A DNA stretch of 29,588 nucleotides from assembly GCA_021783175.1 (NCBI GenBank), contig JAJXUF010000033.1, positions 1 through 29,588 on the forward strand. Reading direction: 5' to 3'. Below are positions 1 through 7,848 of this stretch, piece after piece; the first letter of the stretch is position 1, and every line of letters starts with the position of its first letter. The position numbers were made by a program, and so were the translations under genes. Below the pieces are notes generated by a model. It had not been told where the DNA came from. It worked only from the letters and a program-made list of their open reading frames with translations, and made no database searches. Source of the stretch: Pseudomonadota bacterium (GTDB lineage: Bacteria; Pseudomonadota; Gammaproteobacteria; Acidiferrobacterales; UBA6901).

Positions 1-29
1 TTCCGAGCAGACGGAAATCTAGCAAGCCA

Positions 30-66
30 CGTAGCAGCCACACGGGTCTACCGTGTGGCTGCTACG
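30..66. repeat. Perfect 16-bp inverted repeat (hairpin), 5-nt loop
   Basis: The arms at 30-45 and 51-66 are exact reverse complements around the loop at 46-50. No T-run follows on the plus strand, so a standard intrinsic terminator reading rightward is not supported. It lies about 200 bp beyond the 3' end of the minus-strand TIR gene and could act as a bidirectional RNA hairpin, or as the end or recombination site of a mobile element. The structure is certain; the function is unknown. Confidence 0.85.
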
Positions 67-264
67 CTCTGGAAACCAGTTAGATGTCTTGCGAGCACAA
101 TTCGGCCATTCCAGTCGTTCAGCGGCGTTGACATGTCAGTCAGCAATACTCCAGTTACCCGCCGTTTGTCCGACGCATGCTACATATCACTACTGCCTCG
201 GACACGAAGGTGTAATCGAGACTCGTTGCTGATTTCCATTCGGCTCTGCCTGAAAGGCCGAGAA

Positions 265-1761
265 TCACGTGAAGCGCCGCAAATCGAGCGTATAGTTGCC
301 GTCCTTGTCAAAGTAGGGCGAGGCCGCTAGCCCAGCTGCGTTTGCAAGATGAGTGAGGATCGGCTTTAGCGCTCGGGCAGTCGCACCGGCGTCAGGGGGG
401 GCAGACTCGAGAATGGCGTGCCCAAAGGGAAGCCAATCTCGGTTAAGCCGACCGCACGGGATGTGTTCGGCAAAAGCGGTCCCCTTAAAATGTTGCAAGA
501 GACGGACCCCATCCATGTCGATGAGGCTAACCAAGACTGCAAAGGGCGGCGCGGCGCCGAAGCGACTTACGGCCTGGACGTAATCCGTTACACACCGAAT
601 GACGAGAGCCTCAAGGTACGGCAGTTCCACCCACCGTGTACCGTGGCCTGCGACGAGTGAAGACCTCACCGCTTCGATTGTGCCTGTCCTAGAGATTTTG
701 ACGTAGGCCCGCTGCGGCTCACCGCGGCCCAGCGTGTTCGATCCGACCAGCACGCCGTCATAGTCGATCTGACTGTCTCTCGCTGTTCCTTTGATTAGCG
801 GGAAAAACTCGTAGTGACGTGCCAGTTCGTCAAACGCCGCCACGACCGCACCCTCCACACTGGCATAGGGCAGGATGTGAACGACGAGCATGCCGCCGTC
901 ATGGACGGTGGTCGGCCCCTCTCCTGTAGCGATGCGTTCCGTCTGCTTGGCGTGAAACGCCGTGGCGAACTCGCTCAGCCGGCGGAGATCTGCGGGTAGT
1001 GCTGTGGGAGCGACAGGGGCTGCCGGTGGCACAAGCGCCCTCAGATTTTGCCGCGTATCGCGCCGAATTGCTCGCAATAGCTCGTTTACGACGTGATCGA
1101 GGCCTTTGTCGGTTGTGACGGCCAATCGTCCCGCCAGTATCGGCGATTGCGCGCGAACAGCTGCCTCATCGACTCGATGCCAGACCGGCAAAATGATCTT
1201 GACGTCAGCCGCCTCACGAGCGACGAGACCATCTAGTTCGGCCTGCGGCCAACGCTTTTGTAAAAAATCTGGACTGATGATGACGATGCCGAAACGCGAC
1301 CCAGCGAGCCCACGCTCAATGGATTGGCGTAAGCTATCGCCAACGGTCAATTCGAAGCTATCAAGCCAGACTCGGAGTCCCGCTGCCTGCATCTGCTCCG
1401 CGAGCGGTAAGGCCACATCCGCCTTATCTTCGCTGGCATGGCTAATGAAAACGTCCCACTCCACGGCAACTTTTTCTTCTACCCGCGCCGCGCTGCTCTC
1501 GTCTTGCTGTCTTTCGCTGGTCAGCAGCACCTCGTGCCCCTTCGCATTGATTCGGGCAGCGAAGGGCAGGCGAAATGTGTCAAGCCAACCCTTTTCAGCA
1601 AGGTAGCTAAAGGCACGCTCGGCATCCCGCTGTCCGAGGCCAAGCTCGGCCGCGAGATCATGGACAAAGACCGGCTCGACCGAGCACTGACCGTGCTGCC
1701 TGAATGCCCTTAATAGCGTGAGGGCGAGCGCGTCGATGGTGGCTGGGGGTAAAGAGGACAT
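265..1761 (-). CDS. TIR-domain defence-type protein (winged helix + TIR + sensor-like C terminus)
   Basis: This is a 498-aa protein in three parts. Residues about 8-85 look like a winged-helix DNA-binding region. Residues about 102-233 form a TIR domain, starting EWDVFISHASEDKADVA, with WLDSFELTVGDSL, and SPDF followed by WPQAELDGLV; the Glu at about 175 is the candidate catalytic residue by analogy with NAD-cleaving TIRs. Residues about 255-498 are a long region resembling, from memory, the tail that follows AlbA/Schlafen-type domains in some bacterial proteins. Bacterial TIR domains commonly hydrolyse NAD+ or make signalling nucleotides in antiphage abortive infection; that activity is inferred here. 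An AAGGA ribosome site lies about 9 nt before the ATG. A possible 47-aa gene sits 20 nt upstream. There is no Thoeris (ThsA) or CBASS cyclase neighbour, so it may act alone. Confidence 0.85.
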   Translation of the reverse strand: MSSLPPATIDALALTLLRAFRQHGQCSVEPVFVHDLAAELGLGQRDAERAFSYLAEKGWLDTFRLPFAARINAKGHEVLLTSERQQDESSAARVEEKVAVEWDVFISHASEDKADVALPLAEQMQAAGLRVWLDSFELTVGDSLRQSIERGLAGSRFGIVIISPDFLQKRWPQAELDGLVAREAADVKIILPVWHRVDEAAVRAQSPILAGRLAVTTDKGLDHVVNELLRAIRRDTRQNLRALVPPAAPVAPTALPADLRRLSEFATAFHAKQTERIATGEGPTTVHDGGMLVVHILPYASVEGAVVAAFDELARHYEFFPLIKGTARDSQIDYDGVLVGSNTLGRGEPQRAYVKISRTGTIEAVRSSLVAGHGTRWVELPYLEALVIRCVTDYVQAVSRFGAAPPFAVLVSLIDMDGVRLLQHFKGTAFAEHIPCGRLNRDWLPFGHAILESAPPDAGATARALKPILTHLANAAGLAASPYFDKDGNYTLDLRRFT

Positions 1762-1781
1762 CGGGCATCATCCTTATGGCG

Positions 1782-1925
1782 CTAGGACCGCATCTTTTCC
1801 GCCTTGAAGCGCACGGGGGCGTCGATGTATGCGCGACTCTGCAGCGTCATGGTCTCAAGCGCCTCACCAGCTTGCGTGCTTCCAACGACGAACCGCTCTA
1901 TCGGGTCGGGTAGCGAAATGCGCAT
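1782..1925 (-). CDS. Possible 47-aa leader gene upstream of the TIR gene
   Basis: An ATG-started ORF on the minus strand encodes a 47-aa peptide beginning MRISLPDPIERFVVGSTQ and ending FKAEKMRS. It lies 20 nt before the TIR start in the same direction, so the two could be cotranscribed. A GGAG lies upstream, but about 14 nt from the ATG, which is long. The N-terminal strand-helix pattern loosely resembles ribbon-helix-helix antitoxins, but the protein is too short and divergent for a firm call. It was found by reading the gap and could be chance. Confidence 0.4.
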   Translation of the reverse strand: MRISLPDPIERFVVGSTQAGEALETMTLQSRAYIDAPVRFKAEKMRS

Positions 1926-1952
1926 GCTCTGATCGAAGTCTCCTTTACGCTA

Positions 1953-1983
1953 ATTCTATGCCATAAACGACACCAATCCGCAA
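1953..1983 (-). promoter_or_regulatory. Candidate promoter for the TIR operon
   Basis: Read on the minus strand, TTGCGG (1978-1983) is followed after 19 bp by TAGAAT (1953-1958), or after 17 bp by the offset hexamer CATAGA. It sits about 28 bp before the 47-aa ORF. Hexamer matches are only moderate. Confidence 0.3.
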
Positions 1984-2323
1984 AATATCCCTTCGTCGGC
2001 TCTTGAGGACGGCAAGTCACACGTCACAAACCTAAGGATTTCTCTCTACCATTCCCGTAATTTCGACCACCAACCGGGGGCAGAATTTTGGGGCCAAATT
2101 CGATGTTGCTGAAGAATTCAATGCGCTCGCCACGCGGTCACTGCCGAATGTGAAGGCGGCTGCGGGTCGCAATCAGCAAGTTGTAGCGGCCAAGCTTTAT
2201 GGTCGGGCCGCCGGTTGGCGTCGGAATTCAGCTGCATTGAAATCCCTTAATATCCTGTTGCTGGGAGCCAGAAATTCGCCTGGGTAGGCTACGGTAATAC
2301 TTGAGCATTTCGGTCAGGGCGCT

Positions 2324-2350
2324 AGTTCTGTGGGATACCGGGACAGAACT
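2324..2350. promoter_or_regulatory. Inverted repeat upstream of the kinase-PLD operon
   Basis: Perfect 8-bp arms AGTTCTGT and ACAGAACT are separated by 11 nt. The position about 110 bp upstream of the kinase-like gene, and the dyad symmetry, fit a repressor site. No matching regulator gene was identified. Confidence 0.35.
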
Positions 2351-2462
2351 GTGGTCGCCGCGGGGAACTTTTAGAATAATATTTCGATGTCGGGGGAACG
2401 AGTCGGGTCAGGATCAAGTGCGATCTAAGCCTGCCGCAACTCAACTTGGGGAGTAGTGCTTG

Positions 2463-2957
2463 GTGAACAAGACCATTGCAATGATTGGGCATTCCGCGGC
2501 TGGCAAATCATCATGTCTGGTCCAGTTGGGATTTAACCTTGACGCTACAGACATGGACCATGTGCTGGGAACGCATCAGCCTCCGACCATGGATCGTGCC
2601 CTGGATTGGCTGGCGACAGGCAGGAAATATCCTGAGAATATCGTTGCCGTGAGCAATCATGAAAACCTCTTAAAGGAACTTGCGGCAGCAAAAAATGCCA
2701 GACCGCGTAAAATCCAGTTCGATCGAATTTGGTTTATTTATCTGCGCAAGCCGCTTGCGGAACTGCAAAATCATTTGCAGCTGAGACAGCCCAACGGGGA
2801 GAATCGCAACAGAGAGGGTATTAACTACACACTTCAAACCTTCGATCGTTTCGATAGCGACTTTTTTTTGCAGCTCCAAGACGAAATCGTGGACTGCAGT
2901 GGCAAGTCTCTGGCAACAATCGCCGACGAAATTTCGGTGATCGCGAAATCAATGTAA
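2463..2957 (+). CDS. Small P-loop kinase-like protein
   Basis: This is a 164-aa protein with a clear Walker A motif near its start, GHSAAGKSS, of the type in shikimate and nucleoside/adenylate-type kinases. IWFIYLRKPLAELQNHL (about 90-106) is typical of the LID or phosphate-transfer helix region of such kinases. A C-terminal VDCSGKSLATIADEI matches the last strand and helix of shikimate-kinase folds. The substrate is unknown. A TTG lies one codon upstream; the GTG at 2463 is preferred because GGGGAG at 2448-2453 is 9 nt away. The 1176-aa gene follows after 90 bp in the same direction, so a two-gene operon is likely. It probably serves that partner (nucleotide sensing or phosphorylation) rather than aromatic biosynthesis; this is inference from context. 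Confidence 0.7.
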   Translation: MNKTIAMIGHSAAGKSSCLVQLGFNLDATDMDHVLGTHQPPTMDRALDWLATGRKYPENIVAVSNHENLLKELAAAKNARPRKIQFDRIWFIYLRKPLAELQNHLQLRQPNGENRNREGINYTLQTFDRFDSDFFLQLQDEIVDCSGKSLATIADEISVIAKSM

Positions 2958-3047
2958 ACCGGGCTATCCATTTGACCTGCAGCAATACAACAGCCAGAAT
3001 GCCGAGAATTCGCATTAATATCGGCGCTAGCATAATAATGTGAAAAG

Positions 3048-6000
3048 ATGCTCCTTAATAAGGAATCGGTGGCTCCAGTACTGGATGACCTACTCAGCGA
3101 TGGTCGGCTCGCGCGGCTGCTCTCGAAGGATGCCCGCCACTGCGCGCTGCAGTTGTGGATCTTACAGATCAAGTCAGACCAACTGACCGAAAATCGTGTA
3201 GTCTATGGTCGACTGCTGCCCTACAGCCATTCCAATAACTGCTGGTCTGCCAGTGACGATGAAAACTTCCATGTTTTCGGGCAAGTCCAAGCACAGGTTA
3301 TCCGGCTTAACCTGTACATCACAAGTGTCCATTGCGCGGAGCTCCTACGGCAATTGACCACCGGCCGGACAGTCTCGGCCATCAGTGAAGAACTGAGGCT
3401 TGGACTTTCGGATCCGTTGAAAGCGCGCTTTGGCGCGACTGCGCTTTCCGCCGATGACCTGGCTTACCGTCCCGTTGCCTATCTACTTAACCGCGATGCG
3501 CATGATCACCGCTCGCTTCTCAGTCCGCACGGTGGAGCTGGGGCCTTCAGCGCTTCGATTACCCCGACCAATAAGACAGAGTTGTTCCGCGTGGGGCAGG
3601 ACTACGATGTCAACTTGACCGCATCGGTGATCGATCAGCTTAACGCGGAAACAGGTCTGGACTTCGGTGGCGCTGATACCGCCCGCTTCGGCGACCTTGA
3701 ACTGCTGGTCTTTCCGGCACTGGATGAGCAGGAACGGCGCTTGCTAAGTGTGAACTGGACCGACACCCCGCACGCCCTGGTCGCCCGATTTAACCCGATG
3801 CAAGTACCACACTATAGCGGCTTCCAGTTCCGCCTGACCATCGAAAACGACAGCCAGATCATTTACTCGGGCCTCACCACAGCGAAACGTCATGCGGATG
3901 GCGTGTTCGAGTGTACGTTTGCGCTGGGCGACCAGCTGCGCGCCAGGACCGACAGCTCGGAACTGGAGATCTTCGGATTCCGTGACGGTCATCCACAGGA
4001 TGGCACGCTGTGTTGCCGGTGGCGGATTGGGTATATACGAGAAATCAATATTCAAGGTCATGCGATAGGCAACGGGGCCAATCCGCTCAAGTTCGACTGG
4101 CTGAAAAAAACCACCCGACCATCCGCGTCGACGCGGGTCAGAGCAGCTCTGACGATGAATCGGGGCAATCTGGGATTCGCCAACCGCATCGGCGGGCGTG
4201 ATGCGGACCCTTGGGTTCCGGCCAACCGCGATCTTAAGTCCCTTTTTGCACGGCTCCATCCGCCAAAGTCGGAGGGGCGGTTCTTCCTGCGTTGGACTCA
4301 GGGCGACCCAGAGGGACGCCTGCAATTCGTTGAGTGGTTCAGAGCGCTGATGGCAAAGTACCAGCAGCACCAATTGACCATTTTCGATCCCTATTTCGAG
4401 GCCGCTGGCTTGGGTCTGGTGCTGCTCTATGCAGTACCGAAGGCCGACTATGTTGTCTTTACTTCCCTACCCAAACCATCCAAAGAAGACAAAACTGCAG
4501 CGGGCGAATCTGACAAGCTAGTTCCTGCTCAGGTTAACATTCTTGCGGCGAGCTGTGAGTATCTTCGACGTGTTCTGAAACGCATCAAGCTGCACATCAA
4601 TGGCCTCAAGGAAAGGCTACTGCCTGATCACTTCATATCCCCAGCCAAACCACCCAAGGAAGGCGAAGCCACCCCGGACCGGATTAACAACCTAGTGGCG
4701 AACTGTGAGCAGAACCGCTACCTGCTGAGACGCATCAAGCTACGCATTTTTGGCCTGAAGGACGGCCGGCTGCATGATCGCTACATTCTGATCATGGGGT
4801 CGGACGGACTACCGGTCGCAGGTTTCAATCTGTCCAACTCGTTTCAGAAAGCCGCCGAAAACTACCCTTTGCTGGTCACCCCGATCCCTCCGGATATACT
4901 GCTCAAAGTAACGCAATACATGTCCGGACTGCTGCAGGAGGCGAACGCCGCGCAACGTGAAAGCGACACCGGGAATCCTTCCATGCGGCTTCTCTTCGAC
5001 TCCACGGTGTCGCCGACGCTGACGCCGCGACGCTACGAGCCGCTACGCTTCCTCGAGCAGGCCCAGGCAGGGGACGTGCTGAGCGTATGGAGTGGCGAGC
5101 CGTCGCTAAAAGGTTTGAGCGGCGATCAGTTGAAGGAGCGGATGGCGGCGCTGAATCTGCTCAAGGATGACGCGCTCGCACTGCCCGAGACGGCAGGCCT
5201 GCGCAATTGCCTGGACCAGAAGGCGGGCGACTTCTCGGACTTCACGCCGACTTGGGAGGTGCTCGGCGAGATGCTCGCGCATTCACGTTTCGGAGACCAC
5301 CACTTTCCCGAGCTCGAATCCGAGCATGGCTTTCTGGGATTTCTGGCGCGGTTCCTCAAGATATCATTCAACCGTGCGTATGATGAGATTGACCAGGAAT
5401 TGGCCGTAACGGCCCCCCGGTTCTTTCGCGAACCGCTCGAAACCCTGCTACACAGCTCATTTCACCCGGATCAGTTGTTTCATGCGACAAAATACGCAGC
5501 CCTGACTTGGCCGGAGTACTTCACCATCAAGTTTCTGTGGTGGTATGCCCCAGACACTCTGCTGGCAATTGCCGAAGACCGGGTGGTCGATGTGCCGTTG
5601 GAACCCCAAGCTTCGGACGCCATGCGGTTATCCTTATTGAGCCAGATTGTCAGTGAGATTGCGCTGTCGCTGCAGTTCGGCATCAGCGAGAAGCAGCGGG
5701 ACCAGCTCATTCGCAGCGGCAATGGTCTGCTGCAATGGATGGGACTGAATGCGATTGAGATGCACCTGAAAAAGCCAGGAGGGCTCGCCACAGTGCTGCA
5801 GCTGGTGACCGCATTTTCCTACCCGGAGCGGGTGCGCGCTTTGGGCTGGATGGCAAATCACGCGGCGGGGAATCCGGGGAAGGCTGAAATCTACCAAGGC
5901 TTAGTCGCGGCGCTGCACGAGACACTACCGGCGACGATCCCCGCGGACGAGTTGAAGCGCCTGGTTGATGCTTTGCGCGGTCATATGCAGCAGCTGCCCT

Positions 6001-6578
6001 GGACTGAGCCATGGCTGTTCCAAGATGTGATCGTTCCGTTGTTGGAGAATGGCCGCGCCAACTTCGATGATGCGTGCGAGATCTGGGTTCAGGAGCTTGC
6101 TGCGTTGCTGGAGCCGGCACTTAAGCGCCAGCCGCCGCCGTTTGATCTAACACGTGAGGGCCGGATGACCAAGATCACTGCGTATCTCTTAGCCTCTAGT
6201 ACTCGTGAGCAACAGCAGGCAAGCGTTAGGTTGATGCAGACGATCCTGAAGCGGCAGAGGCGAGTCATACAACAGCCTCTGGCCAGCACATCCGACTGGA
6301 CCCGATGGGACAATGCCCTAGTGGTCTCGATGTGGATTCTAACCTTTAGTCGCTGGGGACAGTATTACCTGCGTAAGCGCGATATGACCGACGGCAAGCT
6401 AGAAGAGCTGTCACAGGACGCTCGGAAATTGGCGACGGTCCGGCCGATGGACGAATGGCACTCGGAGGGCGCCGGGAAGCACGGTCAGCTTGGCGCGTTC
6501 CTCGATCAAGTGGAGGGTCTGACCGCACCCGGCGGCTCTAACGAGGATCGCCGGAGCGCGGAAGATTTCAGAGAGTGA
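3048..6578 (+). CDS. Large PLD-like protein, possibly VPA1262 family
   Basis: This 1176-aa soluble protein has no signal peptide. A central phospholipase-D-like region runs from about residue 430 (LTIFDPYFEAAGLGLVLLYA) to about 620. It carries LHDRYILIMGSDG with His near 576, followed by GFNLSNSFQKAAENYPLLV, which is the shape of a PLD HxD/K...N half-site. The N-terminal third and the C-terminal half (alpha-helical, Trp-rich) match nothing I can name with certainty. From memory the arrangement resembles the NCBI family named VPA1262, but I could not verify this. Just before the HDRY motif the protein contains a degenerate tandem repeat of about 55 residues whose first copy reads PDHF instead of HDRY. 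It follows the P-loop kinase gene and sits in a defence-rich island, so a nuclease-type antiphage role is plausible but unproven. Confidence 0.75.
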   Translation: MLLNKESVAPVLDDLLSDGRLARLLSKDARHCALQLWILQIKSDQLTENRVVYGRLLPYSHSNNCWSASDDENFHVFGQVQAQVIRLNLYITSVHCAELLRQLTTGRTVSAISEELRLGLSDPLKARFGATALSADDLAYRPVAYLLNRDAHDHRSLLSPHGGAGAFSASITPTNKTELFRVGQDYDVNLTASVIDQLNAETGLDFGGADTARFGDLELLVFPALDEQERRLLSVNWTDTPHALVARFNPMQVPHYSGFQFRLTIENDSQIIYSGLTTAKRHADGVFECTFALGDQLRARTDSSELEIFGFRDGHPQDGTLCCRWRIGYIREINIQGHAIGNGANPLKFDWLKKTTRPSASTRVRAALTMNRGNLGFANRIGGRDADPWVPANRDLKSLFARLHPPKSEGRFFLRWTQGDPEGRLQFVEWFRALMAKYQQHQLTIFDPYFEAAGLGLVLLYAVPKADYVVFTSLPKPSKEDKTAAGESDKLVPAQVNILAASCEYLRRVLKRIKLHINGLKERLLPDHFISPAKPPKEGEATPDRINNLVANCEQNRYLLRRIKLRIFGLKDGRLHDRYILIMGSDGLPVAGFNLSNSFQKAAENYPLLVTPIPPDILLKVTQYMSGLLQEANAAQRESDTGNPSMRLLFDSTVSPTLTPRRYEPLRFLEQAQAGDVLSVWSGEPSLKGLSGDQLKERMAALNLLKDDALALPETAGLRNCLDQKAGDFSDFTPTWEVLGEMLAHSRFGDHHFPELESEHGFLGFLARFLKISFNRAYDEIDQELAVTAPRFFREPLETLLHSSFHPDQLFHATKYAALTWPEYFTIKFLWWYAPDTLLAIAEDRVVDVPLEPQASDAMRLSLLSQIVSEIALSLQFGISEKQRDQLIRSGNGLLQWMGLNAIEMHLKKPGGLATVLQLVTAFSYPERVRALGWMANHAAGNPGKAEIYQGLVAALHETLPATIPADELKRLVDALRGHMQQLPWTEPWLFQDVIVPLLENGRANFDDACEIWVQELAALLEPALKRQPPPFDLTREGRMTKITAYLLASSTREQQQASVRLMQTILKRQRRVIQQPLASTSDWTRWDNALVVSMWILTFSRWGQYYLRKRDMTDGKLEELSQDARKLATVRPMDEWHSEGAGKHGQLGAFLDQVEGLTAPGGSNEDRRSAEDFRE
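4462..4795 (+). repeat. Degenerate tandem duplication inside the PLD-like gene
   Basis: Two in-frame copies of about 160-170 bp are visible. Copy 1 (about 4462-4631) encodes LRRVLKRIKLHINGLKERLL then PDHFI. Copy 2 (about 4636-4795) encodes YLLRRIKLRIFGLKDGRL then HDRYI. Both are preceded by a Pro/Lys-rich linker, and the DNA is visibly similar too. Only copy 2 keeps the His-Asp-Arg catalytic-type motif. Confidence 0.75.
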
Positions 6579-6686
6579 TTTATTTGCGATATCCGGCTCT
6601 CGCAAACACCCAATTGTGTTGCAACCGAACGGCAGCTATCCGTCAGATTGCTGACCTGGATGCCCGGACAAGCGACCGGCTGCAAT

Positions 6687-6699
6687 GGCCGACAACCTG
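6687..6699. repeat. 13-bp direct repeat, left copy (flanks HXS cluster)
   Basis: GGCCGACAACCTG occurs here and again at 10890-10902 in the same orientation. The two copies bracket the HXS operon. It may be a relic of insertion of the cluster or chance. Confidence 0.45.
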
Positions 6700-6947
6700 T
6701 CAAATTTGTTCCAAACCGTCGCGTTCTCGGTCTAACCCGTCAGCCGACCATCGATAGGCCAATGGCCGATGACAAACACGTAAGCAGACGGATACACAGG
6801 TAGCGCCTCGAACGTCTGTTGCCCCGATTAGCTGTACTGGCCATTGCCTCGCACAAACGCACGCCGGCAAAGCAAGGGCGAGCAAGCCATCAATTCACGG
6901 TCCACCGTCTTAGATTGACTCGAATTGCTATAGGTGCCTGTTTTGTC

Positions 6948-6964
6948 GGTAAATTCCATTTACC
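6948..6964. repeat. 7-bp inverted repeat upstream of hxsA
   Basis: GGTAAAT and ATTTACC are separated by TCC. It lies about 160 bp before hxsA and could be a regulator site or a small hairpin. Confidence 0.5.
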
Positions 6965-7121
6965 CCGCTGGCTGAGATCGCGATGCGCAAACTGTCAGTT
7001 TGACCGGCTTGTATGACCACTCCTGTGCGCAAAAGAACAAGTAGTTTTCTTTTAGTGCTACTTAGGACTACTATGGCAAATAAGAGCCTACTCAACCAGT
7101 CTAACCAAGGACGTGCTAGCC

Positions 7122-7409
7122 ATGTTGATGCTACCAAAACTGAATAAGGGCATGAAACGGGCAATAACGAAGCTCGAAAAGGCCGGCAAGGTGTTTGTCG
7201 GCGCAGCTCTGGTCGCAGGTCTCTCAGCAGTCGCACTTCCCTCGAAAGAGGCGCAGGCAGCCATAACAGCACCTGCCGTTGCACAGACGCAAGGTGCGAT
7301 GGTTCTTACACCGTCCCTCGGTGGCAGAGAAGTGATTGCAGATCATTACTCGCATTCATCGCACGAATCCCATTCGTCACATTATTCGCACTATTCGAGC
7401 AGCTACTGA
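7122..7409 (+). CDS. hxsA: HxsA: His-Xaa-Ser repeat peptide precursor
   Basis: This 95-aa precursor is the substrate of the adjacent radical-SAM enzymes. The N terminus has a basic stretch and a hydrophobic segment (VFVGAALVAGLSAVAL) ending in SKEAQA, which looks like an export or leader region. The C terminus holds six consecutive His-Xaa-Ser units (HYS HSS HES HSS HYS HYS) encoded at 7344-7397, then SSY and stop. HXS precursors are thought to be modified at these repeats; the chemistry and final role are not established. The ATG at 7122 is preferred over the GTG at 7113 because AAGGA at 7106-7110 is 11 nt from it and only 2 nt from the GTG. The protein is short for the family. It is the first gene of a five-gene operon. 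Confidence 0.9.
   Translation: MLMLPKLNKGMKRAITKLEKAGKVFVGAALVAGLSAVALPSKEAQAAITAPAVAQTQGAMVLTPSLGGREVIADHYSHSSHESHSSHYSHYSSSY
7344..7397 (+). repeat. Six His-Xaa-Ser codon triplet repeats
   Basis: The six units of nine bases encode HYS, HSS, HES, HSS, HYS, HYS. Codon choice varies between units, so the repetition is maintained at protein level and is not a recent DNA slippage tract. Confidence 0.9.
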
Positions 7410-7423
7410 CGAGAATCGAGCAG

Positions 7424-7846
7424 GTGACGAGCCTGTCGGAATTCGTCATTGGTTCGGATGAGTTGGGGACCTATGCACGAGTATGCGTAGACCCTGACCT
7501 TTACACACTCACCTCGATATTTAAGACGGCGTATTGGTTTACGGACCAGTGCTACCTGTACCTTGCGAAGCGTACTTCCATGGTCGAAGTGGAGTTCAGG
7601 CTCCATTCGGGTGACTCGGTGGACGAGTTAAAAAAGGTTTGCGGACAGTTCCTGAATAACCTGCTGGACCAGTCCGTAAGGCAGCAGGTTTTGGAAGAGA
7701 CCTCGGGGATCCGCGACACCCTTCTTAAGAAAGCGTTCTTCGATGCCAAGGCATCTTTGGGGAAAGGGCTGGTTTCCAACGAAACCCGTATTCCTGATGC
7801 CGAGCAATCGTTTAAGGATGATCCGCTGAACATTTCCGGACGGTAG
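7424..7846 (+). CDS. hxsD: HxsD: His-Xaa-Ser system accessory protein
   Basis: This 140-aa protein lies 14 nt after hxsA. It fits the small HxsD family: the opening VCVDPDLYTLTSIFKTAYWF, a central strand MVEVEFRL, then FLNNLLDQSVRQQVLEETSG followed by IRDTLLKKAFFDAK. HxsD proteins always accompany HxsB and HxsC; a role in presenting the precursor to the radical-SAM enzymes has been supposed but is unproven. About 30 residues beyond the IR...AF segment form a polar tail. The start is a GTG with only weak ribosome-site support, so a start a few codons away is possible. Confidence 0.85.
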   Translation: MTSLSEFVIGSDELGTYARVCVDPDLYTLTSIFKTAYWFTDQCYLYLAKRTSMVEVEFRLHSGDSVDELKKVCGQFLNNLLDQSVRQQVLEETSGIRDTLLKKAFFDAKASLGKGLVSNETRIPDAEQSFKDDPLNISGR

Positions 7847-7848
7847 CC

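Larger units (their letters stand above)
1926..2459. other. Intergenic region with hairpins and a possible coding relic
   Basis: No intact gene is seen between the divergent TIR and kinase genes. One plus-strand frame is open from about 2045 to a stop near 2287 without a good start and has protein-like composition (for example FDVAEEFNALATRSLPNV), so it may be a decayed gene of unknown type. Two inverted repeats occur: GAATTTTGG/CCAAATTC at 2083-2101, and AGTTCTGT at 2324-2331 pairing with ACAGAACT at 2343-2350. The second lies about 110 bp before the kinase gene and could be an operator. Confidence 0.5.
6579..7121. other. Gene-poor left flank of the HXS operon
   Basis: No convincing gene is present. 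The stretch holds a GGTAAAT-TCC-ATTTACC hairpin (6948-6964), a 13-bp word GGCCGACAACCTG (6687-6699) that recurs on the other side of the HXS operon, and, close to hxsA, several CTACT words. Composition differs from the genes on both sides and resembles decayed inter-island DNA. Confidence 0.6.

Noticed and set aside
1106..1606. Plus-strand 166-aa open frame inside the TIR gene
   Set aside because: It is a low-complexity Ser/Arg-rich shadow of the TIR coding sequence.
3744..4373. Minus-strand 209-aa open frame inside the PLD-like gene
   Set aside because: It is a shadow frame without domain features.
7344..7397. CRISPR-like or microsatellite repeat
   Set aside because: The repeats are in-frame codon triplets of the HXS peptide with varied codons and no spacers.
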